Assembly (NCBI GenBank): GCA_017647405.1
Contig: JAGCKR010000022.1
Location: forward strand, 1 to 61,771
DNA: 61,771 bases
From: Alphaproteobacteria bacterium
GTDB lineage: Bacteria > Pseudomonadota > Alphaproteobacteria > CAAHEQ01 > UBA3637
Direction: 5' to 3'
A program made the translations under genes and the position numbers. This document shows, in pieces, positions 17,008 to 25,166 of this stretch. Below the pieces are notes generated by a model. That model did not search any database, was not told the DNA's origin, and saw only the letters and a program-made list of their open reading frames with translations. The stretch's first letter is position 1. Every line of letters begins with the position of its first letter.

Positions 17008-18306
17008 ATGGAAACAGAACAAAATCCTATTTTATCAGTAACCCAAATATCACTTTCCCTTAAAAGCTGTGTTGAACAAGTGTTTAACAACATCAGAGTA
17101 AAAGGGGAGGTTGTTGGGGTCAAAAAAGCAGCCTCGGGCCATGTTTATTTTTCACTTAAAGACACTGATTCGGTTTTATCCGCTGTTTGTTGGCGTGGAA
17201 GAGATAAAACAACTCTTGCAGCTTTAGAAGATGGTCTTGAAATTATTTGCACCGGAAAGTTATCAACATATCCCGGTAGATCAAATTATCAAATGATTGT
17301 GGAAAAAGCGGAACCAGCCGGTATTGGAGCCTTATTAAAACTTTTAGCCGAGCGAAAAGAAAAGCTCGAAAAAGAGGGATTATTTGACGAATCGAAAAAG
17401 AAACAAATACCCTATCTACCTAATACAATTGGTGTCGTCACCAGTCCAAGTGGGGCTGTGATTCGCGATATTATGCATCGATTAAATGACAGATTTCCAA
17501 GACAGGTTTATTTATGGCCTGTTCTTGTTCAAGGAGAAGGGGCTGCCGAACAAATTGCCTCTGCTATTCAAGGTTTTAATAACATTCCAACCGAAGGAAT
17601 AAAATTTGAAAATGGAAAAATCCTTCAACGACCAGATGTTTTGATTGTTGCCAGAGGAGGGGGAAGCTTTGAAGATTTGTGGTGTTTCAATGAAGAAGTT
17701 GTTGTCAGAGCTGTTGCAAAATCAAATATTCCAATTATTTCCGCTGTTGGGCATGAAACAGACACAACTTTAATTGATTACGCTGCTGATTTAAGAGCTC
17801 CAACACCAACTGGCGCAGCTGAAAAAGCGGTTCCCGTTCGCGCAGAACTTATTTTAATGATTGAGCAATTAAAAAACAGAAATCTGGATGCGCTTTTCAG
17901 ATTTATAAACGAAAATAAATTAAAATTAGACTCACTAGCCAGAGCAATGCCACGGTTAAATGAACTTATTAATCTATTTTTTGAAAAACTCGATGATAAA
18001 ACAGAGCGACTTTCAAACAGTATTAAAACATATTATACAACTCATGAAAACAAATTGGATTTTTTATCAAAACTATTACAGTCATATTCTTATAAATCCG
18101 TTCTAGAGCGCGGATTTTCACTTGCATTAGATAAAGAAGGAAACATTATTTCAAGTGGAAAACAAGCAGAAGAAAAAAACTCTTTCTTTATTAGATTTAG
18201 TGATAAAAAAGTTTCTGTTTCAACAAATAATCAACCTGAAAAAAACATAAAAAAAACAAAACAGAAAGAAAATAAAACTTCACAAGGAAATTTATTTGGA
18301 GAGTAA
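17008..18306 (+). CDS. xseA: Exodeoxyribonuclease VII large subunit
   Basis: The 432-aa catalytic subunit of the single-strand-specific nuclease ExoVII. An N-terminal OB fold (residues about 10-100, with VKGEVVGVKKAASGHVYFSLKD) is followed by the nuclease domain (GVVTSPSGAVIRDI, VARGGGSFEDLWCFNEE, SAVGHETDTTLIDYAADLRAPTP split across this stretch) and a helical C-terminus. The small subunit gene xseB is not in the window. Confidence 0.95.
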   Translation: METEQNPILSVTQISLSLKSCVEQVFNNIRVKGEVVGVKKAASGHVYFSLKDTDSVLSAVCWRGRDKTTLAALEDGLEIICTGKLSTYPGRSNYQMIVEKAEPAGIGALLKLLAERKEKLEKEGLFDESKKKQIPYLPNTIGVVTSPSGAVIRDIMHRLNDRFPRQVYLWPVLVQGEGAAEQIASAIQGFNNIPTEGIKFENGKILQRPDVLIVARGGGSFEDLWCFNEEVVVRAVAKSNIPIISAVGHETDTTLIDYAADLRAPTPTGAAEKAVPVRAELILMIEQLKNRNLDALFRFINENKLKLDSLARAMPRLNELINLFFEKLDDKTERLSNSIKTYYTTHENKLDFLSKLLQSYSYKSVLERGFSLALDKEGNIISSGKQAEEKNSFFIRFSDKKVSVSTNNQPEKNIKKTKQKENKTSQGNLFGE

Positions 18307-18308
18307 AA

Positions 18309-19121
18309 ATGAAAAAAGTTTTTCTTTTCACATTATCTTTTTTATTTACAACATCCGTTTACTCTTTTGAATTACGTTCACCAATTAAAGAAGGCGGATT
18401 AATATATGGAAAGTTATCCACAGGCGAAAAACTTTATCTTGATAACCAAGAAATAAAATCAACAAAAAGCGGTTTTTTCTTTTTGGGGTTACCCCAAGAT
18501 GCAAAAATCTTAAAATTAATACTTGTAACCAAAAATGAAAAAAAAGAAATGGAATTTCCGGTGTTACAACAAAAATGGCAAGAAGAATATATTACCGGTC
18601 TTCAGCCAGATAAAGTTACGCCAACAAATAAAAATCAAGATAGAATTAATAAGGAAAACAATTTAATAAAACAAGCCAGAAATAATTTTAATGAAAATTA
18701 TTTTCCTTTTTGTTTTATACGCCCTGTTAAAAATTACAAACGAATTTCAAGTCCATTTGGAACCAGAAGAATTTTAAACAATATTAAAAAAGCCGGACAC
18801 AGTGGTGTAGATTACGCTGCTTCAATTGGAACAAAAATTTATGCACCGGCAGATGGTGTTGTTGCTCTTGCCCATCAGGATATGTTTTTATCTGGAAAAA
18901 CATTATTAATCAATCATGGATTCGGTCTCTTTTCAAGCTATTCTCATTTAAATTATATCAATGTAAAACAGGGGGATAAGGTAAAAAAAGGAGATGAAAT
19001 TGGACAAGTAGGAAATACCGGTAGATCAACAGGTCCGCATCTTCATTATGTGATTACATGGAAAAATGTAAGGGTTGATCCAGAACAATTAATTACTGAC
19101 TTTTCTTGCGAAAAAAAATAA
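18309..19121 (+). CDS. Periplasmic M23 peptidase
   Basis: A 270-aa exported protein with a signal peptide (residues 1-20, ending VYSFE) and a C-terminal LytM domain. Zinc-site residues are visible in [11 protein letters not shown] and [10 protein letters not shown], with SYSHL between them. It has a short N-terminal beta domain and no LysM. It follows xseA by 2 nt, so it is probably co-transcribed. It likely trims peptidoglycan. Confidence 0.88.
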   Translation: MKKVFLFTLSFLFTTSVYSFELRSPIKEGGLIYGKLSTGEKLYLDNQEIKSTKSGFFFLGLPQDAKILKLILVTKNEKKEMEFPVLQQKWQEEYITGLQPDKVTPTNKNQDRINKENNLIKQARNNFNENYFPFCFIRPVKNYKRISSPFGTRRILNNIKKAGHSGVDYAASIGTKIYAPADGVVALAHQDMFLSGKTLLINHGFGLFSSYSHLNYINVKQGDKVKKGDEIGQVGNTGRSTGPHLHYVITWKNVRVDPEQLITDFSCEKK

Positions 19122-19135
19122 AAAAAATTAAACAC

Positions 19136-19164
19136 TTGCTTTTTAAACAAAAAAAACATATAAT
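19136..19164 (+). promoter_or_regulatory. Sigma-70-type promoter of greA
   Basis: TTGCTT (19136-19141) and a perfect TATAAT (19159-19164) separated by 17 bp. The expected transcription start is near 19171, leaving a leader of about 80 nt before greA. Confidence 0.75.
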
Positions 19165-19190
19165 AACCATTATCAAATCTGTTAACAAAG

Positions 19191-19222
19191 CTACGGATAA
19201 AAAAACCGTAGTTTTATTTTTT
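19191..19222 (+). terminator. Putative attenuator in the greA leader
   Basis: A CTACGG / CCGTAG stem (19191-19196 with 19206-19211) followed by TTTTATTTTTT lies between the greA promoter and its start codon. Termination here would release a leader RNA of about 50 nt. Confidence 0.55.
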
Positions 19223-19249
19223 AATAAAAAAACAATGAAAGGATGCGCC

Positions 19250-19726
19250 ATGGAAGAAAAAATCCCTATGACAGCAGATGGTTATGACAGTTTATCTAAT
19301 GAATTAAAACGTCTTAAATTTGAAGAAAGACCTCGTATTGTAGCAGCTATTGAAGAAGCTCGTGGCCACGGAGACTTATCTGAAAATGCAGAATACCATT
19401 CTGCTCGTGAACAACAAAGCTTTAATGAAGGAAGAATTATGGAGCTCGAAAGTGCTTTGGCAAGAGCTCAAGTAATTGATATTAAATCTTTGTCAGGTGA
19501 TAAAGTTTTATTTGGAGCAACAGTCACATTGGAAGATTCTGAAACAGGATCTCAACATTCCTATCAAATTGTTGGGCAATATGAGGCTAATCTTGAAAAA
19601 GGATTAATCTCTCTTCTTTCCCCTATCGCCAGAGCTTTAATTGGTAAAAATAAAGGGGATTTTGTAGACGTTGTCACACCTAAAGGTGAAAAATCCTATG
19701 AAATTTTAAACGTTCAATTTATCTAA
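19250..19726 (+). CDS. greA: Transcription elongation factor GreA
   Basis: A 158-aa factor that rescues backtracked RNA polymerase by stimulating transcript cleavage. The N-terminal coiled coil carries the acidic tip in [18 protein letters not shown], and the C-terminal FKBP-like domain ends with [10 protein letters not shown] start it at the ATG at 19250-19252, preceded by GAAAGGA. The frame stays open for 48 more codons upstream, but family length and the Shine-Dalgarno favour the shorter form. Confidence 0.95.
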   Translation: MEEKIPMTADGYDSLSNELKRLKFEERPRIVAAIEEARGHGDLSENAEYHSAREQQSFNEGRIMELESALARAQVIDIKSLSGDKVLFGATVTLEDSETGSQHSYQIVGQYEANLEKGLISLLSPIARALIGKNKGDFVDVVTPKGEKSYEILNVQFI

Positions 19727-19734
19727 AAAACATT

Positions 19735-19792
19735 ATCCTCTCTTGATAAAATATAACATATCATCTTATATTTTTAAGAGAGGATTTTTTTT
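19735..19792 (+). terminator. Intrinsic terminator after greA
   Basis: ATCCTCTCTT (19735-19744) pairs with AAGAGAGGAT (19776-19785) and is followed by eight T. The AT-rich loop can fold into a small inner hairpin. Confidence 0.8.
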
Positions 19793-19810
19793 ACCTAAAA
19801 TGGAGGTTTT

Positions 19811-20722
19811 ATGCATACAAAAGTTTTGATTATCGGATCTGGTCCTGCGGGCTATACCGCTGCCATTTATACAGCAAGAGCAGGTCTTGAAACAACATTA
19901 ATAACAGGCCCGGTTATTGGAGGACAATTAACAAGAACCCATCAGGTTGAAAATTTTCCGGGATTTATCAATATTGCCGGTTTTGATTTAATGGATAATT
20001 TAAAAGAACAAACAATTAAAACAGGTGTTACCATTATTCAAGATGAAGTTATAAAACTAAATACAACAACAAAACCTTTTGAATTTTCCACACATGATAT
20101 TCCAAAAGGTACAGCAGATACTGTTATTTTGGCAACAGGAGCAAGTCCTAAATGGCTAGATATTAAAGGAGAGGAAAAATTTAAAGGAAATGGTATCTCA
20201 ATTTGCGCCACATGTGACGGCTTCTTTTACCGAAATAAAACCATTGCTGTTATTGGGGGTGGAAATGCGGCTGTATATGAAGTATTATTTTTATCAAAAA
20301 TAGCAAAGGAAGTATATTTAATTAATAAAAATAAAGCGTTATCAGGAGAGAAAAAACTTATTGATGAGTTATCCACAAATAATAAAATAAAAGTTTTAAA
20401 TAACACTCAACCTCTTGAATTTATTGGAGAAAAAAAGTTATCAACAATCAAGATTGAAAACATAAAAACAAAAGAATCAACGCTTTTGATGATAGATGGC
20501 GTTTTTGAAGCTATCGGAACAATACCAAATACGCAATTAATAAAAGATCAATTAACCTTAACAAGAAAAGGGTATATAAAAACAAATAAACGAACTATGG
20601 CAACATCTGTAAAAGGTATTTTTGCCTGTGGTGATGTTCAAGAAGACACCTATAAACAAGCTATCATTTCTGCTGGAAGCGGAGCCATTGCTGCATTAAG
20701 TGCTGAAAAATATTTATTATAA
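19811..20722 (+). CDS. trxB: Thioredoxin-disulfide reductase
   Basis: A 303-aa FAD/NADPH flavoenzyme that keeps thioredoxin reduced. It has the N-terminal FAD motif IIGSGPAGYTAAIYTARAG, the redox site Cys132-Ala-Thr-Cys135 followed by Asp, the NADPH motif VIGGGNAAVYEVLFL and the C-terminal GIFACGDVQEDTYKQAI. The NADPH motif reads GGGNAA, as in typical TrxB. A perfect DnaA box (20369-20377) lies within the gene, close to the candidate origin. Confidence 0.93.
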   Translation: MHTKVLIIGSGPAGYTAAIYTARAGLETTLITGPVIGGQLTRTHQVENFPGFINIAGFDLMDNLKEQTIKTGVTIIQDEVIKLNTTTKPFEFSTHDIPKGTADTVILATGASPKWLDIKGEEKFKGNGISICATCDGFFYRNKTIAVIGGGNAAVYEVLFLSKIAKEVYLINKNKALSGEKKLIDELSTNNKIKVLNNTQPLEFIGEKKLSTIKIENIKTKESTLLMIDGVFEAIGTIPNTQLIKDQLTLTRKGYIKTNKRTMATSVKGIFACGDVQEDTYKQAIISAGSGAIAALSAEKYLL

Positions 20723-20748
20723 TTTCAAGATATTTTAATTTAACAAGG

Positions 20749-20784
20749 AAAAAGAGCTTTATTTATTAATAAGGTTCTTTTTTT
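20749..20784 (+). terminator. Terminator after trxB
   Basis: A 15-bp stem with three G-U pairs (AAAAAGAGCTTTATT pairing with AATAAGGTTCTTTTT) and a T-run, about 25 bp after the trxB stop. Confidence 0.7.
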
Positions 20785-21558
20785 ATATCTTGTTAAGTTT
20801 ATTAATTAATCATATAAGGTCATTTTAAACCCATAGAAACGCTTTTTATTTTTTATGGTGTTTTATCAGGAAAAATAGTTTTTTATGTCTCTCTGGCTTA
20901 AAAAATGCTTATTGTTGTATTTTTAGAGTATCACCCTTTCACTAAAAAATTCTTTTATTGCAAAACATATATTTATTTATGAAAGAGTTTTATCTCTACC
21001 TTTTATTTTTTGATTGACAAACAACTACGTTACATAGTTTCCATTTTTGCAAAACAGTGATTGCTTGAGTCAAATAAAATGTTGAAGAATTATCCACATT
21101 TAACTTTCCTTTATTTATATAAAATATATATATTTTGTTAATAGGTATTGTGGATATTGTTAATAACTTTAAATTTTGTTTTTTGCCAAAAGTTATCCCC
21201 AAACACGAATCGCGATGATTCAAGTTCGAATCTTTATTTTTATAGTTTATCCACAACTAACTTATACCCCATTTGGGGGTGTTAATAGATATTTTATAAA
21301 ATAGAATAGTTTTATTAATTTTTGATTTTTGATTGTTTTATCCAAGTTATTTAAAGTTATCCACAACTACGTCGAATGAATATTTATTTAATCGTTTTTA
21401 ACATAATATTTTGTTTTAACACACTGATTTTATTATGATTTTTATTTATTTGTTTTTTGTTGTATAATGTTATAGAGATGTGTAATCGCTTTTTGTGCTT
21501 GCTATCTTCTTGATTTTTATTTATAATTTAAAAAGTTTGTCTTTTTTAGAGAGTATTT
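20785..21558. other. Candidate chromosomal replication origin (oriC)
   Basis: A gene-free 770-bp region between trxB and dnaQ. Perfect DnaA boxes TTATCCACA occur at 21090-21098, 21247-21255 and 21357-21365, all in the same orientation. Near-boxes are at 21149-21157 (opposite strand), 21193-21201 and 21338-21346. Three GANTC sites, the alphaproteobacterial CcrM methylation target, are packed at 21207-21232. Very AT-rich flanks (21280-21355 and 21400-21480) could be the unwinding element. dnaQ, rsmG, parA and parB next to it match origin neighbourhoods of other alphaproteobacteria. Replication start was not measured. Confidence 0.75.
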
Positions 21559-22263
21559 ATGAGAGAAATTGTTTTTGATACAGAAACCACTGGCCTTGAT
21601 CCTTTTCAAGGGGATAGGGTTGTTGAAATTGGATGTGTGGAATTGATTAATCATGTTCCAACCGGAAATGTTTATCATCAATACATTAATCCGGAGCGCT
21701 CTCTCAGCGAGGAAGTTGTAAAAGTACACGGCTTAACGGAAGAATTTTTGTCTGACAAGCCAACATTTAAAGAAATTGCTGATGAATTTTTAGCATTTAT
21801 TGGCTCAGATTCTAAGCTTGTGGCTCATAATGCTCCTTTTGATATTAAATTTTTAAATGCTGAATTATCATGGATTGGAAAAGAACCTTTATCAAACGAT
21901 CGTGTTATTGATACGGTTATTTTAGCAAGAAAGATGTTTCCAGGATCTCGTGTGAATTTAAATGAACTTTGTAAAAGATTTCATATTGATAATTCATCTA
22001 GAACGTTTCACGGGGCTTTACTTGATAGTGAGTTGTTGGCTGAAGTTTATTTAGAATTAATTGGGGGTAGGCAACCAGGTCTTGTGTTGGATAAAAGTGC
22101 CAATACATTTTTATCACAGGGTGGTTTAATAGATTTAAAATCATTAAATAAAGCATTTAAAGAGCCGAGAACATTTTCTGCTTCTGAGGCAGATATTAAA
22201 CAACATACTGATTTTGTTAAAAAAATTAAAAATAATTTATGGGGGATAAATGAAGAGGGTTAG
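21559..22263 (+). CDS. dnaQ: DNA polymerase III epsilon subunit (proofreading exonuclease)
   Basis: A 234-aa 3'-5' exonuclease of the DEDDh type that proofreads for the replicative polymerase. Exo I is DTETTGLDPFQGDRVVEIG, Exo II is HNAPFDIKFLNAEL, and Exo III has the catalytic His and Asp in HGALLDSELLAEVYLEL. The C-terminal part ends in a region that would bind the alpha subunit. Its stop overlaps the next gene by 14 nt. dnaQ next to the origin is common in alphaproteobacteria. Confidence 0.95.
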   Translation: MREIVFDTETTGLDPFQGDRVVEIGCVELINHVPTGNVYHQYINPERSLSEEVVKVHGLTEEFLSDKPTFKEIADEFLAFIGSDSKLVAHNAPFDIKFLNAELSWIGKEPLSNDRVIDTVILARKMFPGSRVNLNELCKRFHIDNSSRTFHGALLDSELLAEVYLELIGGRQPGLVLDKSANTFLSQGGLIDLKSLNKAFKEPRTFSASEADIKQHTDFVKKIKNNLWGINEEG

Positions 22264-22735
22264 TTTTTTTACATTCATCACGGTACTTGTTTTGTTAGGG
22301 GGATATATTCTCTATAATAAGAAACCGATTGCAAAAGAAATGAGTATTGAATCTCATGAAACTGAAAATGTTTCACGTGAAACATCTGAAAAATTGGAAC
22401 AGGTTTCACCAGTGATTGAAATAAAAGAAGAAGTTGTTTTGTCTGATTCATCTTTAATTAGTCAGTTGCATACATTGATAAAAGAAATCAGAACCCACTC
22501 AATGGGGAATTATGCGGATTTAAAAAAAGAGTATTTTAACTATAATTTTGGTTCGTTTGATTGGGATATTGGTGGTATTAATGGGGATCAATTTTTTATT
22601 GAATTGAAAAATATCGATAAGACAAAATGTGAAAGGTTAATTGACGCTTTTATGGATGCGATTACCGTGAAAGTGAATAGTACGGTTAAAAAGGATTGTG
22701 ATAATTTAAATAAAATACGTTTTATTTTTAATTAG
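22250..22735 (+). CDS. Unknown small membrane-anchored protein with an internal parS
   Basis: A 161-aa protein I do not recognise. It has one N-terminal membrane segment or uncleaved signal (residues about 5-22), an acidic linker (residues 30-70) and a C-terminal domain of about 85 residues with two cysteines (TKCERLIDAF and KKDCDNL), possibly a disulfide. The ATG follows GGGGGATAA and overlaps the dnaQ end. A parS site at 22369-22384 lies in the linker and is translated as V-S-R-E-T. The gene ends just before a terminator built on another parS. Confidence 0.7.
   Translation: MKRVSFFTFITVLVLLGGYILYNKKPIAKEMSIESHETENVSRETSEKLEQVSPVIEIKEEVVLSDSSLISQLHTLIKEIRTHSMGNYADLKKEYFNYNFGSFDWDIGGINGDQFFIELKNIDKTKCERLIDAFMDAITVKVNSTVKKDCDNLNKIRFIFN
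22369..22384. promoter_or_regulatory. parS: parS site inside a coding sequence
   Basis: A perfect TGTTTCACGTGAAACA within the 161-aa membrane protein gene. It should bind ParB and nucleate its spreading. Confidence 0.85.
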
Positions 22736-22752
22736 AGGATAGTTAATTTCAC

Positions 22753-22790
22753 AAAAAAGAAAATGTTTCACGTGAAACATTTTCTTTTTT
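22753..22790 (+). terminator. parS: Terminator whose stem is a parS site
   Basis: A 38-bp perfect palindrome: the 16-bp parS (22764-22779) extended on each side by 11 complementary bases (AAAAAAGAAAA on the left, TTTTCTTTTTT on the right). In RNA it forms a long hairpin with a T-run at its foot, right after the stop at 22735. It can act both as intrinsic terminator and as ParB site. Confidence 0.8.
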
Positions 22791-22803
22791 TATAAAAAAA
22801 TAC

Positions 22804-22850
22804 TTGCAAAATTTATATAAAAAAGTTAATCTTTTGTTAAGATTTATAAT
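22804..22850 (+). promoter_or_regulatory. Promoter region of rsmG-parA-parB
   Basis: TTGCAA (22804-22809) with TAATCT 17 bp downstream (22827-22832), and a separate TATAAT at 22845-22850. Either start site would place the parS at 22864-22879 at or just after +1, where bound ParB could block initiation or early elongation. Confidence 0.5.
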
Positions 22851-22862
22851 GTTTTTTGGGGG

Positions 22863-23471
22863 ATGTTTCACGTGAAACAATTAGAAAACCAAATTTTGCC
22901 GGCAAAAGATTTATTAAAGCGATATGAAGCGCTTGTTTTGAAGTGGCAAAAAGCGGTAAATCTTGTTTCAAATAAAGAGGTATCATCTCTTTGGTCGCGT
23001 CATATTTTGGATTCTGCGCAACTTTATTTTTTAATTTCAAATGATAAGCGGGTTTTGGTTGATTTAGGTTCAGGCGGTGGATTTCCAGCTGTCGTTATTG
23101 CGATTTTAAATAAGGTTTTAAATGGGCCATTAGAGAAGGTTGTATTAATTGAAAGTGATAATAAAAAATCTATCTTTTTGAAAGAGGTTTCTCGTCTTTT
23201 GGACTTAAATTTAACTGTTTTAAATCAAAGGATTGAAGATGTTGACACAATAAAAGCAGATGTGATTACATCAAGAGCATTAGGTCAGGTTGATTTATTA
23301 TTACGTTTATCTCAACAGTTTTATACCAAAGAGACTGTTTTTTTGCTTTTAAAAGGGCAAAATGTTGATGAAGAAATTTCAAAACTATCATATACTTGCA
23401 AATGTGAAAAACAAAAAAGTTTAATTAGTGATACCGGTTGTATCTTAACAATAACGGAGGTCGTTTATTAA
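22863..23471 (+). CDS. rsmG: 16S rRNA m7G527 methyltransferase (GidB)
   Basis: A 202-aa SAM-dependent methyltransferase for G527 of 16S rRNA. Motifs: LLKRYEALVLKWQKAVNLVS, RHILDSAQL, and the SAM loop VDLGSGGGFPAVVIAI. The apparent start codon lies inside a perfect parS (ATG then TTTCACGTG), giving the N-terminus MFHVKQ. G-rich sequence touches the ATG, so the ribosome-binding spacing is unusually short. No later ATG keeps the domain intact. It heads the parA-parB operon and overlaps parA by 1 nt (TAATG). Confidence 0.9.
   Translation: MFHVKQLENQILPAKDLLKRYEALVLKWQKAVNLVSNKEVSSLWSRHILDSAQLYFLISNDKRVLVDLGSGGGFPAVVIAILNKVLNGPLEKVVLIESDNKKSIFLKEVSRLLDLNLTVLNQRIEDVDTIKADVITSRALGQVDLLLRLSQQFYTKETVFLLLKGQNVDEEISKLSYTCKCEKQKSLISDTGCILTITEVVY
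22864..22879. promoter_or_regulatory. parS: parS site overlapping the rsmG start codon
   Basis: A perfect TGTTTCACGTGAAACA that begins at the T of the rsmG ATG. It may let ParB regulate its own operon. Confidence 0.85.
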
Positions 23472-24274
23472 TGAAAAAAGCACGTGTTTTTTCAGTATCT
23501 AATCAAAAAGGTGGTGTAGGGAAAACAACTACAACAATTAATTTAGCAACAGCTCTAGCTGCTGTGCATAAAAAAGTTTTGGTTATAGATTTGGATCCTC
23601 AAGGGAATGCGACGGTGAGTGTTGGGGCTAAACGTCGTTTAGGAACTAAAAATTCATACACTGTTTTGGTTGGTGGCGACAATCTGGAAGATTGTATTTG
23701 TAAAACAGAAATTCCATATTTATATGTTTTACCGGCCAGTAAAGAGCTTTTAGGTGTTGATATTGAATTGGCAACAGAGGATAAACCTCAGTTTTTCTTA
23801 AAAAAAGCACTCGAAAGAGCTGATGATTTTGATTATATTTTTATTGATTGTCCGCCGGCAGTTGGGTTATTGACTTTGAATGCGTTAACCGCTTCTGATT
23901 GTGTGATTATTCCTGTTCAATGTGAATATTTAGCATTGGAAGGTGTTGCGGATTTAATGAAGACAATTGGTAAAATTCAAAAAACATTTAACCCTGGATT
24001 AACTGTTCATGGCGTTGTTTTAACAATGTTTGATGGTCGTTCTAATTTATCTAAATCTATTGTAAGTGATGTGAAAAAATATTTTGGCGATCAGGTTTAT
24101 GATACTCTTATTCCACGAAATGTCCGCATTCCGGAAGCTCCATCGCATGGTTTACCGGTTATGATTTATGATTATAAGAGTACGGGAGCGCAAAGTTACG
24201 TACGTTTAGCAGCTGAAGTTTTAAAAAGAGAAAAGGAATTTTTAATCAATGGAAAAGAATACGCGTTTAGGTAG
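23471..24274 (+). CDS. parA: Chromosome partitioning ATPase ParA
   Basis: A 267-aa deviant Walker-A ATPase that moves ParB-parS complexes during segregation. The P-loop is NQKGGVGKTTTTINLA, the Walker-A' segment is VIDLDPQGNAT, and Walker B lies in YIFIDCPPAVGLLTLNAL. I start it at the ATG at 23471, sharing one base with the rsmG stop; GGAGG lies about 12 nt upstream. The frame opens 11 codons earlier inside rsmG. It overlaps parB by 26 nt. Confidence 0.95.
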   Translation: MKKARVFSVSNQKGGVGKTTTTINLATALAAVHKKVLVIDLDPQGNATVSVGAKRRLGTKNSYTVLVGGDNLEDCICKTEIPYLYVLPASKELLGVDIELATEDKPQFFLKKALERADDFDYIFIDCPPAVGLLTLNALTASDCVIIPVQCEYLALEGVADLMKTIGKIQKTFNPGLTVHGVVLTMFDGRSNLSKSIVSDVKKYFGDQVYDTLIPRNVRIPEAPSHGLPVMIYDYKSTGAQSYVRLAAEVLKREKEFLINGKEYAFR

Positions 24275-25136
24275 GGGATTAAGTGCCTTAATGGGTGAGG
24301 ATGATGAAGTGTATGATACTGCTCCAGCGGTCAATTCTGAGCCTCCTGAAGGCATTTCTTTTGTTGATATAGATGATTTGGTGCCAAGCCCATATCAACC
24401 TCGTCGGGTTTTTGCAACTGATGCATTAGCTGATTTAGTTTTATCCATTAAGGAAAAGGGTGTTTTACAACCACTTTTGGTTAGGAAAAATCCAAAAAAA
24501 TCAACAGGTTATGAGATAGTTGCCGGTGAGCGTAGATTTAGAGCATCTAAAATGGCTGGTTTAAAAACTGTTCCGGTGATTATTAAAAAGTTTTCAAATA
24601 AGGATGCTTTAGAAGTTGCTTTAATTGAGAACTTACAACGTGAAGATTTAAACCCATTGGAAGAAGCGGAATCTTATAAAAGACTTCTTCAGGAATTTAA
24701 ATATACTCAGGAAGAACTTTCAAAGGTGATTGGTAAGAGTAGAAGTCATTTATCTAATATGATGCGTCTTTTAGAATTACCTGATGAAATCAAACAAATG
24801 GTTGAGCGCAAAGAGTTGACGGTTGGTCATGCTAGAGCTCTTTTAACCGCACAAGATCCGATTGCTTTAGCAACCGAAGTTCTTAAAAAAGGGTATAGTG
24901 TTAGAAAAACAGAGAAATTAGCCTCCAAAAAGGGTGGTGGTTTATCAAAATCACGCGAACCTATTGAAAAGCCGGAAGATATTATTGTTCTTGAAAATGA
25001 ATTGAGTAATGTTTTGGCTGCAAAATTAACAATTAAATGGAATGGTCAGGCGGGAGATATCCAGATTAAATGCGATAATTTGGATAAGCTTGATGCTATT
25101 TTGCAACGATTGAGTATAGGGGGACCTTTGGAATAA
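24249..25136 (+). CDS. parB: Chromosome partitioning protein ParB (CTP-dependent clamp)
   Basis: A 295-aa parS-binding protein. N-terminal LGRGLSALMGE is the ParA-interacting peptide. The CTP/nuclease-fold region has DLVPSPYQPRRVF and the GERRFRASK box. The helix-turn-helix lies around TQEELSKVIGKSRSHLSNMMRLLELP, and a C-terminal dimer domain follows. Architecture is that of chromosomal ParB. Its target parS occurs 12 times just downstream and 3 times upstream. A strong terminator starts at its stop codon. Confidence 0.95.
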   Translation: MEKNTRLGRGLSALMGEDDEVYDTAPAVNSEPPEGISFVDIDDLVPSPYQPRRVFATDALADLVLSIKEKGVLQPLLVRKNPKKSTGYEIVAGERRFRASKMAGLKTVPVIIKKFSNKDALEVALIENLQREDLNPLEEAESYKRLLQEFKYTQEELSKVIGKSRSHLSNMMRLLELPDEIKQMVERKELTVGHARALLTAQDPIALATEVLKKGYSVRKTEKLASKKGGGLSKSREPIEKPEDIIVLENELSNVLAAKLTIKWNGQAGDIQIKCDNLDKLDAILQRLSIGGPLE

Positions 25137-25165
25137 AAAAAGAGCGATATTCTCGCTCTTTTTTT
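25135..25165 (+). terminator. Intrinsic terminator after parB
   Basis: A 13-bp perfect stem (AAAAAAAGAGCGA / TCGCTCTTTTTTT, loop TATTC) starting in the parB stop codon. The first parS of the array begins 2 bp beyond it. Confidence 0.92.
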
Positions 25166-25166
25166 A

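Noticed and set aside
20996-21256. Minus-strand frame of 86 codons over the DnaA boxes
   Set aside because: Its codons are those of AT-rich spacer and DnaA boxes; no Shine-Dalgarno. The region is better read as the origin.
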